Assembly: GCF_001665685.1 (NCBI RefSeq)
Contig: NZ_LZTB01000035.1
Location: 124,001-188,000 of the forward strand
Source of the DNA: Mycobacterium sp. 852013-50091_SCH5140682
GTDB lineage: Bacteria > Actinomycetota > Actinomycetes > Mycobacteriales > Mycobacteriaceae
Length of the DNA stretch: 64,000 bases
Direction: 5' to 3'
In this document: positions 26,440-35,104 of the stretch, one piece after another
How the letters are laid out: each line of letters opens with the position of its first letter
How positions within the stretch are numbered: the first letter of the stretch is position 1
Position numbers and translations under genes: made by a program
Notes under the pieces: generated by a model
What the model was told of the DNA's origin: nothing
Seen by the model: the letters and a program-made list of their open reading frames with translations, nothing else
Databases searched by the model: none

Positions 26440-27784
26440 TGTCCTGCACCGCCTTCCAGAAATAGTCGTGAACATCGCCGGCAGTGAAGAGCCTCCGGAA
26501 TGAAAAGCGAACGCGTGTCCCGACTTTGAGTTCCTCCGGGCGAGCATCGGCCAACTCGAGGGTGCACCGGCCGCCGCCGTCGACATCGATGACAGCCTGG
26601 ATCATCGGCGGTGAGGGAGAGAACGCCAGCCGGTCCACCGTATACGTGACGACCGTTCCGCCCAGTCGCCCGGCCGCCACGTCGACCATCTCGTCGACCG
26701 ACGCACACGACCGACACACCCGTGTCGGGGGAAGGTGGGTGAAACCGCAATTCGTGCACTGTGTTCCGGTGAAGCCGAACTTCCACTGCGCGGTTCTTGC
26801 TGCTGGTGGAGCGGCGGCGCGTTCAGGTTCGGGCCTGCGTGGGGATTCGCGTTCGACGAGTCCCCGCCACGACAGATAGGTCAGGTGCGGCACTGGGAGC
26901 CCGCAACTGCGCTGAGCGCTCAGCGCAGCAGCCTGTCGATGCTCGGTAATGGCGCCGGTGGTGCGGAACACGATGGAATCGCATCCATCGACGGCGGATA
27001 TCAGCAGAATCGTGTCACCGGGGTCGGCGGTATCAAGGGCACCCGCCAAGGCGATCAGAGGGTCGGCAGCACCGGTATGCCCGATCGGCGACGTGATGAC
27101 AGACTTCTGCCCCTTGACCAGAGTTGCGGCGCGCTTGACCACCGCGGTGTTCGGGCATGCCAGCACGACGTGGTCGGCCTCTGCCACGCCGGCTGCGTCC
27201 AATGCCTGTTGTGCCGAGAGTGTGATCAGTGCGCTGTAATGCTCGGCGCCGAATCGTTCCTCCCATTGAAACCCTGTTGGCGACAGTGGATCCCGCCATC
27301 GATCCAGAAATTCAGCGGTCAGCGATCGCGTTGCGAGGATGTCCGCGATGGGTTCGCCGTCACCGAAGTACAGCGCTGCGGCGCCGTCGCCACCGGTCTT
27401 CTCATCGGCCGATCCAGGCTTGCCGACGCGGACGTCAGCCGCGACAACCAACCCCCCGGAGCGGGCGCAGGCAAGGATGCCGGCGACGGTACTGCGAGCG
27501 GTGCCGCCGAGGTCGGCAGCGAGCACATCAGTGGGCAAGCCGAGTGCGGCGTGCACAGCACTGGCGTTCGTCTTGTCCGCGTAGGCAGGCGTCGTGGTCG
27601 CCAGGTACAGCGCACCCGGATGCGCACCCGGCTCGACCACCTGGCCGGCAGCGTTGACGGCCATGGTGGTCGAGTCTTCGTCGTAGGAGGCCACCACTCG
27701 ATCGCCCCTACGCAGTCCAATATCGGCCCCGCTGAGCCGGTGCCTGGGCAGATAACTGGCGTATCGCAACAATCCGATCGTCAC
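26429..27784 (-). CDS. HMG-CoA-synthase-like thiolase-fold domain fused to DUF35 zinc-ribbon/OB domain
   Basis: 451 residues. Residues 1-300 have the thiolase/KAS fold typical of archaeal-type HMG-CoA synthase (MAVNAAGQVV, SPIGHTGAADPL). Residues 335-451 are DUF35: Cys343, 346, 357 and 360 form the zinc ribbon and an OB barrel follows. Where HMG-CoA synthases carry the catalytic Cys (FACKAGTAG) this reads DLGGTARSTVAG, and the FHQPN His region reads LACPN, so canonical condensation is doubtful. Start and stop overlap thiolases on both sides. It may serve as partner or scaffold for the downstream thiolase. Confidence 0.82.
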   Translation of the reverse strand: MTIGLLRYASYLPRHRLSGADIGLRRGDRVVASYDEDSTTMAVNAAGQVVEPGAHPGALYLATTTPAYADKTNASAVHAALGLPTDVLAADLGGTARSTVAGILACARSGGLVVAADVRVGKPGSADEKTGGDGAAALYFGDGEPIADILATRSLTAEFLDRWRDPLSPTGFQWEERFGAEHYSALITLSAQQALDAAGVAEADHVVLACPNTAVVKRAATLVKGQKSVITSPIGHTGAADPLIALAGALDTADPGDTILLISAVDGCDSIVFRTTGAITEHRQAAALSAQRSCGLPVPHLTYLSWRGLVERESPRRPEPERAAAPPAARTAQWKFGFTGTQCTNCGFTHLPPTRVCRSCASVDEMVDVAAGRLGGTVVTYTVDRLAFSPSPPMIQAVIDVDGGGRCTLELADARPEELKVGTRVRFSFRRLFTAGDVHDYFWKAVQDSAE

Positions 27785-28989
27785 GAGGCACTCCTGAATA
27801 CCGCAGCGATCCCCTGTCCTCCGCCGATGCACATGGTTTCCAACGCCAGGCCGCCACCGCGGCGACGCAGTTCGTGCAGCATGGTGGTCAGGATGCGCAC
27901 CCCGGTTGCCCCAATGGGATGGCCTAGCGAAATCCCGGAGCCGTTGACATTGATCCGGTCTTCGACGTCGGCGGGCTTGAGGCCCCACCCAGATAGAACC
28001 GCGAGCACCTGGACGGCAAATGCCTCGTTGATCTCGATGAGCGAGAGATCATCGAAGGTCAATCCTGTCCGACTGAAGAGCTTTTCGACCGCTCCAACCG
28101 GTCCGATGCCCATCCGGGAGGGTTCACAACCGACCGCTGCCCACCCTTCCAGGAAGCCGATCGGTTCCAGGCCGAGCGATTCGAGTCGGTCCTCGGCAAC
28201 CACCAGACAGGCGGCGGCGGCGTCGTTCTGTTGGGCTGCGTTCCCGGCGGTGACGGTGCCGCCGGAAACCACAGAGCGCAACCCCGCCAGCGTGTCCATG
28301 GTGGTGTCAGGCCGGATGCCCTCGTCTCGGGTCACCGTGACCGGATCTGCACGCCGCTGCGGCACATCCACGGCAACGAGTTCGTCGTCGAACAGACCAC
28401 CGTCCTGCGCTGCCGCGGCACGACGGTGGCTGCGCACGGCAAATTCGTCTGCTGCCGCCCGGTCAATACCGTAGTCAGACGCGAGGTTCTCCGCGGTTTC
28501 GATCATCCCGCTGATCTTGCCGAACCGCCACACCGGTTGGGACAGTTCACGTCCGCGGTCGAGACGATCATAGAGCGTCTGGTTGCCCGACCGCGATCCC
28601 CAGCGAGCGGTGGTGGTGTAGTGCTCGATATTGCTCATCGATTCCACGCCGCCGGCCAGGACGACGTCGGAGGCACCGGTCTGAACGGTCATCGCGGCCG
28701 TGATGACCGCTTGCAGTCCGCCGCCGCAGCGCCGGTCGATCTGCAGGCCGGATACGCTGATCGGAAGCCCGGCATGCAGTGCTGCCCACCGTCCGATGCA
28801 GGGCGCTTCGGAGTTCGCATACGACTGCGCCATGACAACGTCTTCGATGACGTCGGGGTCGATGCCGCTACGGGACACCACCGCTTTGATGATGTGGGCT
28901 GCCAGGTCCTCGGCGCGCAGGGGACGCAGGCTGCCGCCGAACGCGCCGACCGGTGTCCGTAGTGGCGCAACGATGGCCGCACGTCTCAT
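27781..28989 (-). CDS. Acetyl-CoA C-acyltransferase (thiolase, FadA-type)
   Basis: 402 residues. The full catalytic set is visible: nucleophile Cys88 in DRRCGGGLQAV, INEAFAVQ, His in SLGHPIGATG and the second Cys in ETMCIGGGQG. It should perform the last step of a beta-oxidation cycle, cleaving a 3-oxoacyl-CoA. ATG 28989 overlaps the preceding small gene by four bases. It differs from the SCPx-type thiolase two genes downstream, so the operon carries two thiolytic activities with different substrates. Confidence 0.93.
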   Translation of the reverse strand: MRRAAIVAPLRTPVGAFGGSLRPLRAEDLAAHIIKAVVSRSGIDPDVIEDVVMAQSYANSEAPCIGRWAALHAGLPISVSGLQIDRRCGGGLQAVITAAMTVQTGASDVVLAGGVESMSNIEHYTTTARWGSRSGNQTLYDRLDRGRELSQPVWRFGKISGMIETAENLASDYGIDRAAADEFAVRSHRRAAAAQDGGLFDDELVAVDVPQRRADPVTVTRDEGIRPDTTMDTLAGLRSVVSGGTVTAGNAAQQNDAAAACLVVAEDRLESLGLEPIGFLEGWAAVGCEPSRMGIGPVGAVEKLFSRTGLTFDDLSLIEINEAFAVQVLAVLSGWGLKPADVEDRINVNGSGISLGHPIGATGVRILTTMLHELRRRGGGLALETMCIGGGQGIAAVFRSAS

Positions 28990-29240
28990 TCGTCGCCTCG
29001 CCAACGGTCGGCCGACGGGTCGAGCAGGCTGTTGAGCCGGTCGTTCGGGAGCCAGATGACGGTTTCGAGTTCGAGCGCGTCGAGGAACCGCGCCCGGCCC
29101 GTTCGCAGATCCTGCAACTTGAGCCGCGGTGAATTGGCCTGGTCGTCAATGCTGACGGCAACCTCGGCGAACTCGCTGCCGATGACCGCGCCGACCCCGG
29201 GTATGGCCACCGGTGCCGATTCATCGAATTGAATACCCAT
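28986..29240 (-). CDS. Small protein of unknown function next to the Rieske oxygenase
   Basis: 84 residues, no signal peptide, no transmembrane segment, no cysteine cluster. It contains an acidic, beta-like stretch (AVIGSEFAEVAVSIDD) and a hydrophobic C-terminal part (ALELETVIWLPNDRLNSLL). AAGGAG precedes the ATG, and its stop overlaps the thiolase start, so it is a genuine translated gene. It sits directly after the oxygenase beta subunit, the position often taken by ferredoxins, but it lacks iron-sulfur ligands. I do not recognise a family. Confidence 0.7.
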   Translation of the reverse strand: MGIQFDESAPVAIPGVGAVIGSEFAEVAVSIDDQANSPRLKLQDLRTGRARFLDALELETVIWLPNDRLNSLLDPSADRWRGDE

Positions 29241-29250
29241 GCATGCTCCT

Positions 29251-29784
29251 TTAGATGAGGAAGCCCAGTGTCGGGATCGGTTTGTCGGCATCCACCAACT
29301 GCACCTTCTTGTAAGCCAATCGCAGTTCGCCGTCGACACGGCGCAAGCGATAGGTGGTGCGACCGCCCCAGATGTGGTTGCCGCGGGGCCGTGCCTCGAT
29401 GACGATAAAGTTCGCCCCGACCTCCAGATCGAGAGTGCCCTCGGGATTCGTTCGGCCGCCGAGGAATTCGATGTTCGAGATGAGTCGGCGTAGATGCGAC
29501 GGGGGCGCCTGGGCGTACCGACGGCCGGTGCGCACCTGTTTCAGCCTGGTCGAGATGCGGCTGCGGTTGTCGTAGATGATGGACATCTGCCGCATCGGAT
29601 CGGGGTCACCGGACTCAGCGGGTACCCAGTACAGGGCATCGTCGGTCCACAGCGCCTCCCATGCGTCGTAGTCGTTCTCGTCGGCGTAACGGGCTTCGCG
29701 GAAAAGGAACTGCTCCACTGTGGACCGATCGAACTCTTCTGGAGCCGGCGCCAGTTCACCAGAGCCCTGCAATGACGTTGTCAC
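29251..29784 (-). CDS. Aromatic-ring-hydroxylating dioxygenase beta subunit
   Basis: 177 residues with the SnoaL/NTF2-like fold of Rieske oxygenase beta subunits. It has VEQFLFREARYADENDYDAWEALW near residue 24, WVPAE, then NRSRISTRLKQVRTGR and SHLRRLISNIE, the usual order. The GTG start follows the alpha-subunit stop by five bases and has GAGG upstream. The subunit is structural, building an alpha3beta3 hexamer. No ferredoxin or reductase gene is nearby, so electron transfer must come from elsewhere. Confidence 0.92.
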   Translation of the reverse strand: MTTSLQGSGELAPAPEEFDRSTVEQFLFREARYADENDYDAWEALWTDDALYWVPAESGDPDPMRQMSIIYDNRSRISTRLKQVRTGRRYAQAPPSHLRRLISNIEFLGGRTNPEGTLDLEVGANFIVIEARPRGNHIWGGRTTYRLRRVDGELRLAYKKVQLVDADKPIPTLGFLI

Positions 29785-29789
29785 GATCC

Positions 29790-31058
29790 TCAGTCCCTTT
29801 CCATCAGCGTCTTGTAGTGGGACCAGAAGCCGCGCATGCCGGTTTCGTCGGTGTTGGTGCCGATCGTGAATCCGTTCTCGTCGACCTTTTCGCGATTCAT
29901 CCCGCGGCGGACGTCGAGCCACTCCGGGGTCAACGACGCGATGCCCTGCTGGTTGCGCTCGTACATCTCGGTGTCGTCGGCGAGCAGCATTCCTGCCGGA
30001 CCCACGGAACCAACGCACTGAGAGACCATGCGGCGGTTGAGTTCTGGCGCGCCTGCCAATTGGACGGCCGTGGCGTACTGCACACATTCGTCGACGGCGA
30101 CCGGCTGGATGTTGAAGACCTGGATCTCGGCGATGAACAGGTTCGGGAAAATCATCACGTGGGGAGCGCCTTCGACGAGGATCTCTTCCGCCGCGTCCCC
30201 GTGTTTGGCGCGTATGGCGGCCACGTAGTCCGGTACCCGGGATTCGGTGGTTCCGAACCACCGCATCGGCTGGGCGAACTTACGAAACTCCGGACGAAGA
30301 TCATTCTCGCTGTGGCCGCCACCGAGATCTCGGGTCACTGCGATCGACGAGTCGCTGTACAGCGGACCGATCGTGCTTCCAGTGACCCCAAAGATCGACC
30401 CGTGGACGAACTGGGGGTGATATCCGTCGGTTTCGTTCTCCGCCAGAAGTTTCCAGTTGGCCCGCGCCTTGTGTTGAAGCCAGCCGGCCGTCAATTCCAC
30501 ACGGCCTTCCGGCGAGAGCCGGACCAGCCGGTCGATCTCGCCGGCGGCGGCACCGAGATGTTCCACCAGTGACGGCCCATCCGGGGCGAAGCTGCCGAAG
30601 ACGAATCCGCCGTAGGAGTCAACCCGCGGGACACGCCCCATCGCCAGGTCGATTTTGCGGTCGCCGTAGCCCTTGAAGAACGGAAAACCGATGAGTTCTC
30701 CGTCGTTTCGGAAGGTCCAGCCGTGATACGGGCACCTGAAGGTGCTGGAGTTGCCCTTGGCGTCGTCGCACACCTGATTGCCGCGGTGGGCGCACCGGTT
30801 GAGCAGGAGATGGATTTCGCCATCGCGGTCGCGGGTCATGATGACGTCCTGCGGCCCGAGGTTCTTTCGCACATAATCGTTGGGCTGGGCCACCTCGCTC
30901 TCGTGGCCCACGAACACCCATGTGCGATACCAGATCTTCTCAAGCTCTTCGGCGTAGATGGAGGGGTCTGTGTAGAGCGTGCCGTGGACCTTCTCCGGGC
31001 GGATGAGCCGTTCGTATCGGCTGCCGGTATCAGCCGAGGGATCGATGACAGAGGTCAT
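29790..31058 (-). CDS. Rieske non-heme iron oxygenase alpha subunit
   Basis: 422 residues. The Rieske cluster ligands are CAHRG and CPYHGW (residues about 88-112). The mononuclear iron site is ENETDGYHPQFVH (near residue 208), with the bridging Asp kept. It should insert O2 into a ring or activated C-H of a CoA-linked or free substrate. It lies in a beta-oxidation operon rather than an aromatic meta-cleavage cluster, and no extradiol dioxygenase is present, which points to hydroxylation of an alicyclic or unsaturated ring. AAGGAG precedes the ATG. Confidence 0.93.
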   Translation of the reverse strand: MTSVIDPSADTGSRYERLIRPEKVHGTLYTDPSIYAEELEKIWYRTWVFVGHESEVAQPNDYVRKNLGPQDVIMTRDRDGEIHLLLNRCAHRGNQVCDDAKGNSSTFRCPYHGWTFRNDGELIGFPFFKGYGDRKIDLAMGRVPRVDSYGGFVFGSFAPDGPSLVEHLGAAAGEIDRLVRLSPEGRVELTAGWLQHKARANWKLLAENETDGYHPQFVHGSIFGVTGSTIGPLYSDSSIAVTRDLGGGHSENDLRPEFRKFAQPMRWFGTTESRVPDYVAAIRAKHGDAAEEILVEGAPHVMIFPNLFIAEIQVFNIQPVAVDECVQYATAVQLAGAPELNRRMVSQCVGSVGPAGMLLADDTEMYERNQQGIASLTPEWLDVRRGMNREKVDENGFTIGTNTDETGMRGFWSHYKTLMERD

Positions 31059-31840
31059 GAGACAACTCCTTGTCGTGGGCCGAACGAAGGCCGCCGCTTC
31101 TCCCGGAAGGCTGTGATGCCTTCGGCGAAGTCATCACTGCCGAACAGCCGTGCCTGATGGGCGGCTTCATGATCGAGCACCTCCATCGGAGGCAGTGCCG
31201 GGCTGATCGCGAGCAGGGTCTTGATGACGCCATAGGCCTGCGCGGGCCCCGCCGCGAGCTGTTGCGCGTCGGACTGCGCGGCGGCCAGGGCACTGCCGGG
31301 TTCTGTCGTGGCGTCGACCAGTCCCCAGCTCTCCGCGACGTCGGCGGTGAACGGTCGGGGAAACAGCAGCATTTGGCGCGCCCGGGCCGGGCCGACCCGG
31401 CGCGGCAGTGAAGCGAACGCTCCCATATCGCCGGCGAGTCCGACGTTGGTGAAGGTTGTCGCGAATCGGGCGTCACGCCCGGCGACGACGCGGTCACAGG
31501 CAGCGGCCAGCGCCGCACCGGCTCCGAATGCTGCACCCTCGACGGCGGCGATCACCGGCTTCGGGGTGTTCCAGATCGCCCGAATCACTCGCTGTGCCAA
31601 CTGGGCACGTTCCATCGCTTCGGATTCAGACATGACCTTCATGGTGGAGATATCGCCACCTGAGCAGAACGTGCTGCCCGCACCGGTGAGAACGATCGCG
31701 CGCACGCCGGTGTCGGTGTGTGCCGATTCCAAGGCGTCGGCCAACTCCAGCCGGAGCGGGATGTCGATCGCATTGCGCACGTCGGGCCGGTTGAGGATAA
31801 CGGTGCGCACGGCGCCGTCGTCGTCGATGAGGATGCTCAT
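31055..31840 (-). CDS. Enoyl-CoA hydratase/isomerase family protein
   Basis: A 261-residue crotonase. The oxyanion hole segment is SGGDISTM, followed by AAFGAGAALAAACD. Both hydratase glutamates are replaced (FGAGAALA and VGLAGDMG), leaving an Asp at the second position as in PaaG-like isomerases. Ring expansion, double-bond shift or ring cleavage are thus as likely as hydration. Both ends overlap neighbours by four bases, which fixes the start at ATG 31840. Confidence 0.9.
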   Translation of the reverse strand: MSILIDDDGAVRTVILNRPDVRNAIDIPLRLELADALESAHTDTGVRAIVLTGAGSTFCSGGDISTMKVMSESEAMERAQLAQRVIRAIWNTPKPVIAAVEGAAFGAGAALAAACDRVVAGRDARFATTFTNVGLAGDMGAFASLPRRVGPARARQMLLFPRPFTADVAESWGLVDATTEPGSALAAAQSDAQQLAAGPAQAYGVIKTLLAISPALPPMEVLDHEAAHQARLFGSDDFAEGITAFREKRRPSFGPRQGVVS

Positions 31841-32640
31841 TGTCCGGTAAACCTCGGTGCGCGCTTTTCGATGACCGCACGCAGACCCTCCAGCGCATCG
31901 GCTGTGCCGGACAGCTCGGATACGGTGCGCGATTCCTCGGGCAGGCGTTCTTCGATGGAGGCACCGACGCCCGACCACACCAGCCGTTTGGTCGCCGAGA
32001 GCGCCTTGGTGGGCATGGCAGCCAGTTCGGCGGCGATCGCCTCGGCCCGGTTCTGCAGCTCGGTGTCCTCGACCACCTCGGTGATCAGCCCGATCGCCGC
32101 GGCATCGTCAGCGGTCAGCGTGGGGTTGGTAAGCAAGACGCGCAGAGCCTGCCTCAGTCCCACCAACTGCGCGAGGGTGACCGAGGAGCCGCCGTCGGGA
32201 GCCATCCCGACGCGGACCGCGCCGGAGAAGAATTTCGCCGAGCGCGCAGCGACAACGATGTCGGATGCGCAGACCAGTCCAAGGCCCCCGCCACCGGCGG
32301 CGAAGCCTTGGACTGCGGTGACGACCGGGACTCTGAGCTGGATGAGTGCCGCGGTCGCCAACTGCAACCAGGCTGTCGCTTCGCGCAAATAGTCCGGCAG
32401 GGCGGCACCCTTGGATTCGAACGTGTGGATGTCGCCCCCGGCGCAGAAGTTGCGTCCCGCGCCGGTCAGCAGTACCACCTTGACGGCCGGGTCGGCATGA
32501 CAGGCCAAGACCGCCTCGTGGAGTGCCTTGAGCGTTTCGACATTGAGCCCGTTGGACGTGGCTGGACGATTCAGCCGGATGTTGGCAACTCCGTCGGATG
32601 CCACCTCCTGTAGGACGGCGGCGTTGATCGTGGCGGTCAT
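31837..32640 (-). CDS. Enoyl-CoA hydratase/isomerase family protein
   Basis: 267 residues. FCAGGDIHTFESKG gives the oxyanion loop, FAAGGGGLGLVCASD lacks the first catalytic Glu, and VGMAPDGGSSV carries an Asp in the second position, close to PaaG and 1,2-epoxyphenylacetyl-CoA isomerases. It is the middle of three consecutive crotonases, each with a different active-site pattern, so they are probably sequential enzymes. Starts and stops overlap neighbours by ATGA. Confidence 0.9.
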   Translation of the reverse strand: MTATINAAVLQEVASDGVANIRLNRPATSNGLNVETLKALHEAVLACHADPAVKVVLLTGAGRNFCAGGDIHTFESKGAALPDYLREATAWLQLATAALIQLRVPVVTAVQGFAAGGGGLGLVCASDIVVAARSAKFFSGAVRVGMAPDGGSSVTLAQLVGLRQALRVLLTNPTLTADDAAAIGLITEVVEDTELQNRAEAIAAELAAMPTKALSATKRLVWSGVGASIEERLPEESRTVSELSGTADALEGLRAVIEKRAPRFTGQ

Positions 32641-33407
32641 GCTGTGACCTCTCTGCTCTTGAATGCGGATACCCCGTCCTGGCCGGCTTGGCCGCTGATC
32701 CGCCATACAACGGCGTCGGTCTCGTCGGCGTTGGCGCTGTCGAAGTCTTTGTTCAGGCCCTCCATGACGAGCCGCTTGACAGCGGTGAGTGCCGACCGCT
32801 CACGCCCTGCCATCCGCGACAGAAAGGCTTCCACCGAGTCATCGAAGTTTTCAGCGGGATACGAGTGGTACGCCAGCCCCATTTCGACGGCGTCGAAACC
32901 CGTGAACTTGTCCCCAGACAGCAGCAGTGCCAAGGCCTGCTGACGGCCGAGGATGCGCGGAAGACGGGCGGTGCTTGCCCCGCCCGGGATCATCCCGAAG
33001 TTGATGTGATTGTCCGCGATGCGCGCCTCGTTGGCGGTCAGGACAATGTCGGCAGCCTGCATGAGCTCGAACCCGCCGGCCATGGCGACGCCTTCGATAG
33101 CGGCCACGACCGGAACCTCGGCGCGGCCAATCGCGTCGCAGGCTGCCTTGAACGTGGTAAACAAGGTGCGAAGTTCCGAAGGGCCCGCCGCACGCAGTCT
33201 CTGTACTTCATCGAAGTCGCCGCCGGCGCAGAAGTTGCCTCCGGCTCCCCGAATCACGATGACATTGATGTCGCGGCGCTCGCCGAGTTGCGTAATCGCT
33301 GCCTCAAGCGTGCTGGCAAGTTCGACGGTGATGGCATTCATCCGGTCAGGACGATTGAGTGTGATGCGCCCGATTTTCCCGTCGATGTCGCTGACGACAG
33401 TATTCAC
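32637..33407 (-). CDS. Enoyl-CoA hydratase/isomerase family protein
   Basis: 256 residues. FCAGGDFDEV forms the oxyanion loop. Here the first hydratase Glu is present (MAGGFELMQAAD) but the second is replaced (NHINFGMIPGG). A one-glutamate crotonase may act as isomerase or slow hydratase. The pattern differs from the two crotonases downstream. The ATG overlaps the SDR stop by four bases. Confidence 0.9.
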   Translation of the reverse strand: MNTVVSDIDGKIGRITLNRPDRMNAITVELASTLEAAITQLGERRDINVIVIRGAGGNFCAGGDFDEVQRLRAAGPSELRTLFTTFKAACDAIGRAEVPVVAAIEGVAMAGGFELMQAADIVLTANEARIADNHINFGMIPGGASTARLPRILGRQQALALLLSGDKFTGFDAVEMGLAYHSYPAENFDDSVEAFLSRMAGRERSALTAVKRLVMEGLNKDFDSANADETDAVVWRISGQAGQDGVSAFKSREVTA

Positions 33408-34150
33408 ATGTACCTCCCGCCACCGACCTCGATCACCGATCCGGTGATATAGCTGGACAGGTCAGAGCCGAGAAAGACCACTGCACCTGCGACCTCGGCC
33501 GGCTCGCCTGCGCGTTTCATGGGCACGTCGGCCTCGCGCTGGGCGAACACATCCGGGGGCATCGCCGCGGTCATCTTGGTCCGGATCAGGCCGGGCTGCA
33601 CCGCATTGATCCGCACATTGTGATGAGCAACTTCTTTCGCCGCAGCTTTGGTGAGACCGACGATGCCGGCCTTGGCGGCGCTGTAGTTGGTCTGGCCGGG
33701 ATTACCGGACTTTCCTGACAGCGATGAGATGTTGATGATGCTCCCCGACTTCTGCTCCCGCATCACGGCTGCCGCTTCGCGAACGCCGAGCCAGGTGCCA
33801 CGGAGGTGCACGGTGACGACCGCATCGAAGTCCGACACCTGCATCTTCTTCAAGGAGGCGTCCCGCGTGATGCCAGCGTTGTTGACGAACACGTCGAGGC
33901 GGCCGAAGTCGCGGACGGTGTTGCCGATCAGGCTGTGCATCTGGTCTTCGGAGGTAACGTCGCACACTGCGCTTCCACAGTCTGCGCTCGCGCCGGCGAT
34001 CTGCTCGACCGCCCCACGAGTGGCCTCTTCGTCCAGGTCGGCCAGCACCACCTGCGCGCCGTGTTGGAAAAGAGTTCGGGCGATCTCAAGACCGATCCCC
34101 TGCGCAGCACCGGTAACCACCGCTACCTTTCCCTGCAGCAGTCTTCCCAT
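33404..34150 (-). CDS. Short-chain dehydrogenase (FabG-like 3-oxoacyl reductase/3-hydroxyacyl-CoA dehydrogenase)
   Basis: 248 residues, FabG length. TGAAQGIGLEI (near residue 12), NNAGITRD (near 88) and YSAAKAG (near 155) with Ser in NISSLSG. The C-terminal segment GAVVFLGSDLSSYITGSVIEVGGG is complete. As first gene of the ten-gene Rieske/thiolase operon it probably oxidises a 3-hydroxyacyl-CoA. AGGAGG precedes the ATG. The intergenic region upstream carries a strong copy of the shared operator. Confidence 0.92.
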   Translation of the reverse strand: MGRLLQGKVAVVTGAAQGIGLEIARTLFQHGAQVVLADLDEEATRGAVEQIAGASADCGSAVCDVTSEDQMHSLIGNTVRDFGRLDVFVNNAGITRDASLKKMQVSDFDAVVTVHLRGTWLGVREAAAVMREQKSGSIINISSLSGKSGNPGQTNYSAAKAGIVGLTKAAAKEVAHHNVRINAVQPGLIRTKMTAAMPPDVFAQREADVPMKRAGEPAEVAGAVVFLGSDLSSYITGSVIEVGGGRYM

Positions 34151-34198
34151 ACTGGCCTCCTATCGACGCACCCGGCGTAGACAAATCTAATCGATATT

Positions 34199-34214
34199 TC
34201 TAATCTAGGTTAAA
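34199..34214 (+). promoter_or_regulatory. Strong copy of the recurrent 16-bp element in a divergent promoter
   Basis: TCTAATCTAGGTTAAA, one mismatch from TTnAAnCTAGnTTnAA, in the 112-base gap between the divergent SDR genes starting at 34150 (-) and 34263 (+). A second AT-rich stretch with AATCTAATCGATATT lies immediately left and may be a degenerate additional site. A single regulator could control both directions. Confidence 0.5.
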
Positions 34215-34262
34215 TCACGGGACCGAGAGGTTTCAACCATGCTTCGCCAAGGAAGGATCGAC

Positions 34263-35060
34263 ATGGATCTGGGGCTGACAAACGCGCGAGTCGTCGTGAC
34301 CGGTGGCGCCTCCAACATCGGGCGAGGCATCGTGCACGCTTTCGCCGCCGAGGGCGCACGAATCGTGTTGAACGACATCGATGAACCGCAGGCATCGAAG
34401 GTCCGCGATGAGGCCATCGACCTCGGTGCCGCCGCGGTGGATCTGGCGATCAGTGACCTGACGACTCCCGAGGGCGCCAAAGAGACACTCGGGTTAGCGG
34501 TCACCCAGTGGGGTGGTATCGATGTTCTGGTCAACAACGCAGGCTGGAGTGTGCCCGGGTTCGTCGCCACCGACACCGACCGCGGCAAGTGGCAGCGCAC
34601 GATGGCCGTGAATTTCTACAGTGCCGTGGCTGCCACCCAGGCCGCCATCGGACCGATGAAAGACGGCGGTGGCGGGGCCCTGGTGTTCATCGCAAGCGAC
34701 GCGGCGTTCGGCCAGATCCGCCAAGGTATCTACGGAGCTTCGAAAGCAGCCATGGTGGCCTTTGCGCGCACCACCGCACGCGAACACGGTCGCCACGGCA
34801 TCCGTTCGAACATCGTCTGTCCAGGCCTGGTGATGCCGGACGGCCCCGATGCGGTGGGTGCCTCCAGCCTGTGGTCTGTCGGCGAAGACGAAGTGTTCAA
34901 CCCCAAGCAGATTGACTTCATGCTCAAGGACACTCCCATGCGCAGGTTGACGACGGCCGAAGATATCGCGCGGGCGGTGCTGTGGTTCTCGTCACCGCTC
35001 GCCGCACGCCAGGTAACCGGTCAGATGATCTCGGTCAGCGGAGGCTACACAATGCCATGA
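34263..35060 (+). CDS. Short-chain dehydrogenase/reductase
   Basis: 265 residues. TGGASNIGRGIV (near residue 12), NNAGWSVPG, the catalytic YGASKAA near 158 preceded by IASDAAF (Ser), and GQMISVSGGYTMP at the end. GGAAGGA precedes ATG 34263; an ATG 24 bases upstream lacks a ribosome site. It is monocistronic, divergent from the Rieske operon and convergent with the mce operon. A hydroxy- or keto-substrate of the same pathway is likely. Confidence 0.9.
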   Translation: MDLGLTNARVVVTGGASNIGRGIVHAFAAEGARIVLNDIDEPQASKVRDEAIDLGAAAVDLAISDLTTPEGAKETLGLAVTQWGGIDVLVNNAGWSVPGFVATDTDRGKWQRTMAVNFYSAVAATQAAIGPMKDGGGGALVFIASDAAFGQIRQGIYGASKAAMVAFARTTAREHGRHGIRSNIVCPGLVMPDGPDAVGASSLWSVGEDEVFNPKQIDFMLKDTPMRRLTTAEDIARAVLWFSSPLAARQVTGQMISVSGGYTMP

Positions 35061-35104
35061 CCTGGGCCGGATGAGTAGAGGCTGCGCACAGCCGAGATGT
35101 TTCG

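Noticed and set aside
26735..28474. Very long open frame (579 codons) on the plus strand opposite the thiolase/HMG-CoA-synthase-like genes
   Set aside because: It lies antisense to genes with complete catalytic motifs, and its translation has no domain and the composition expected of a GC-skew shadow.
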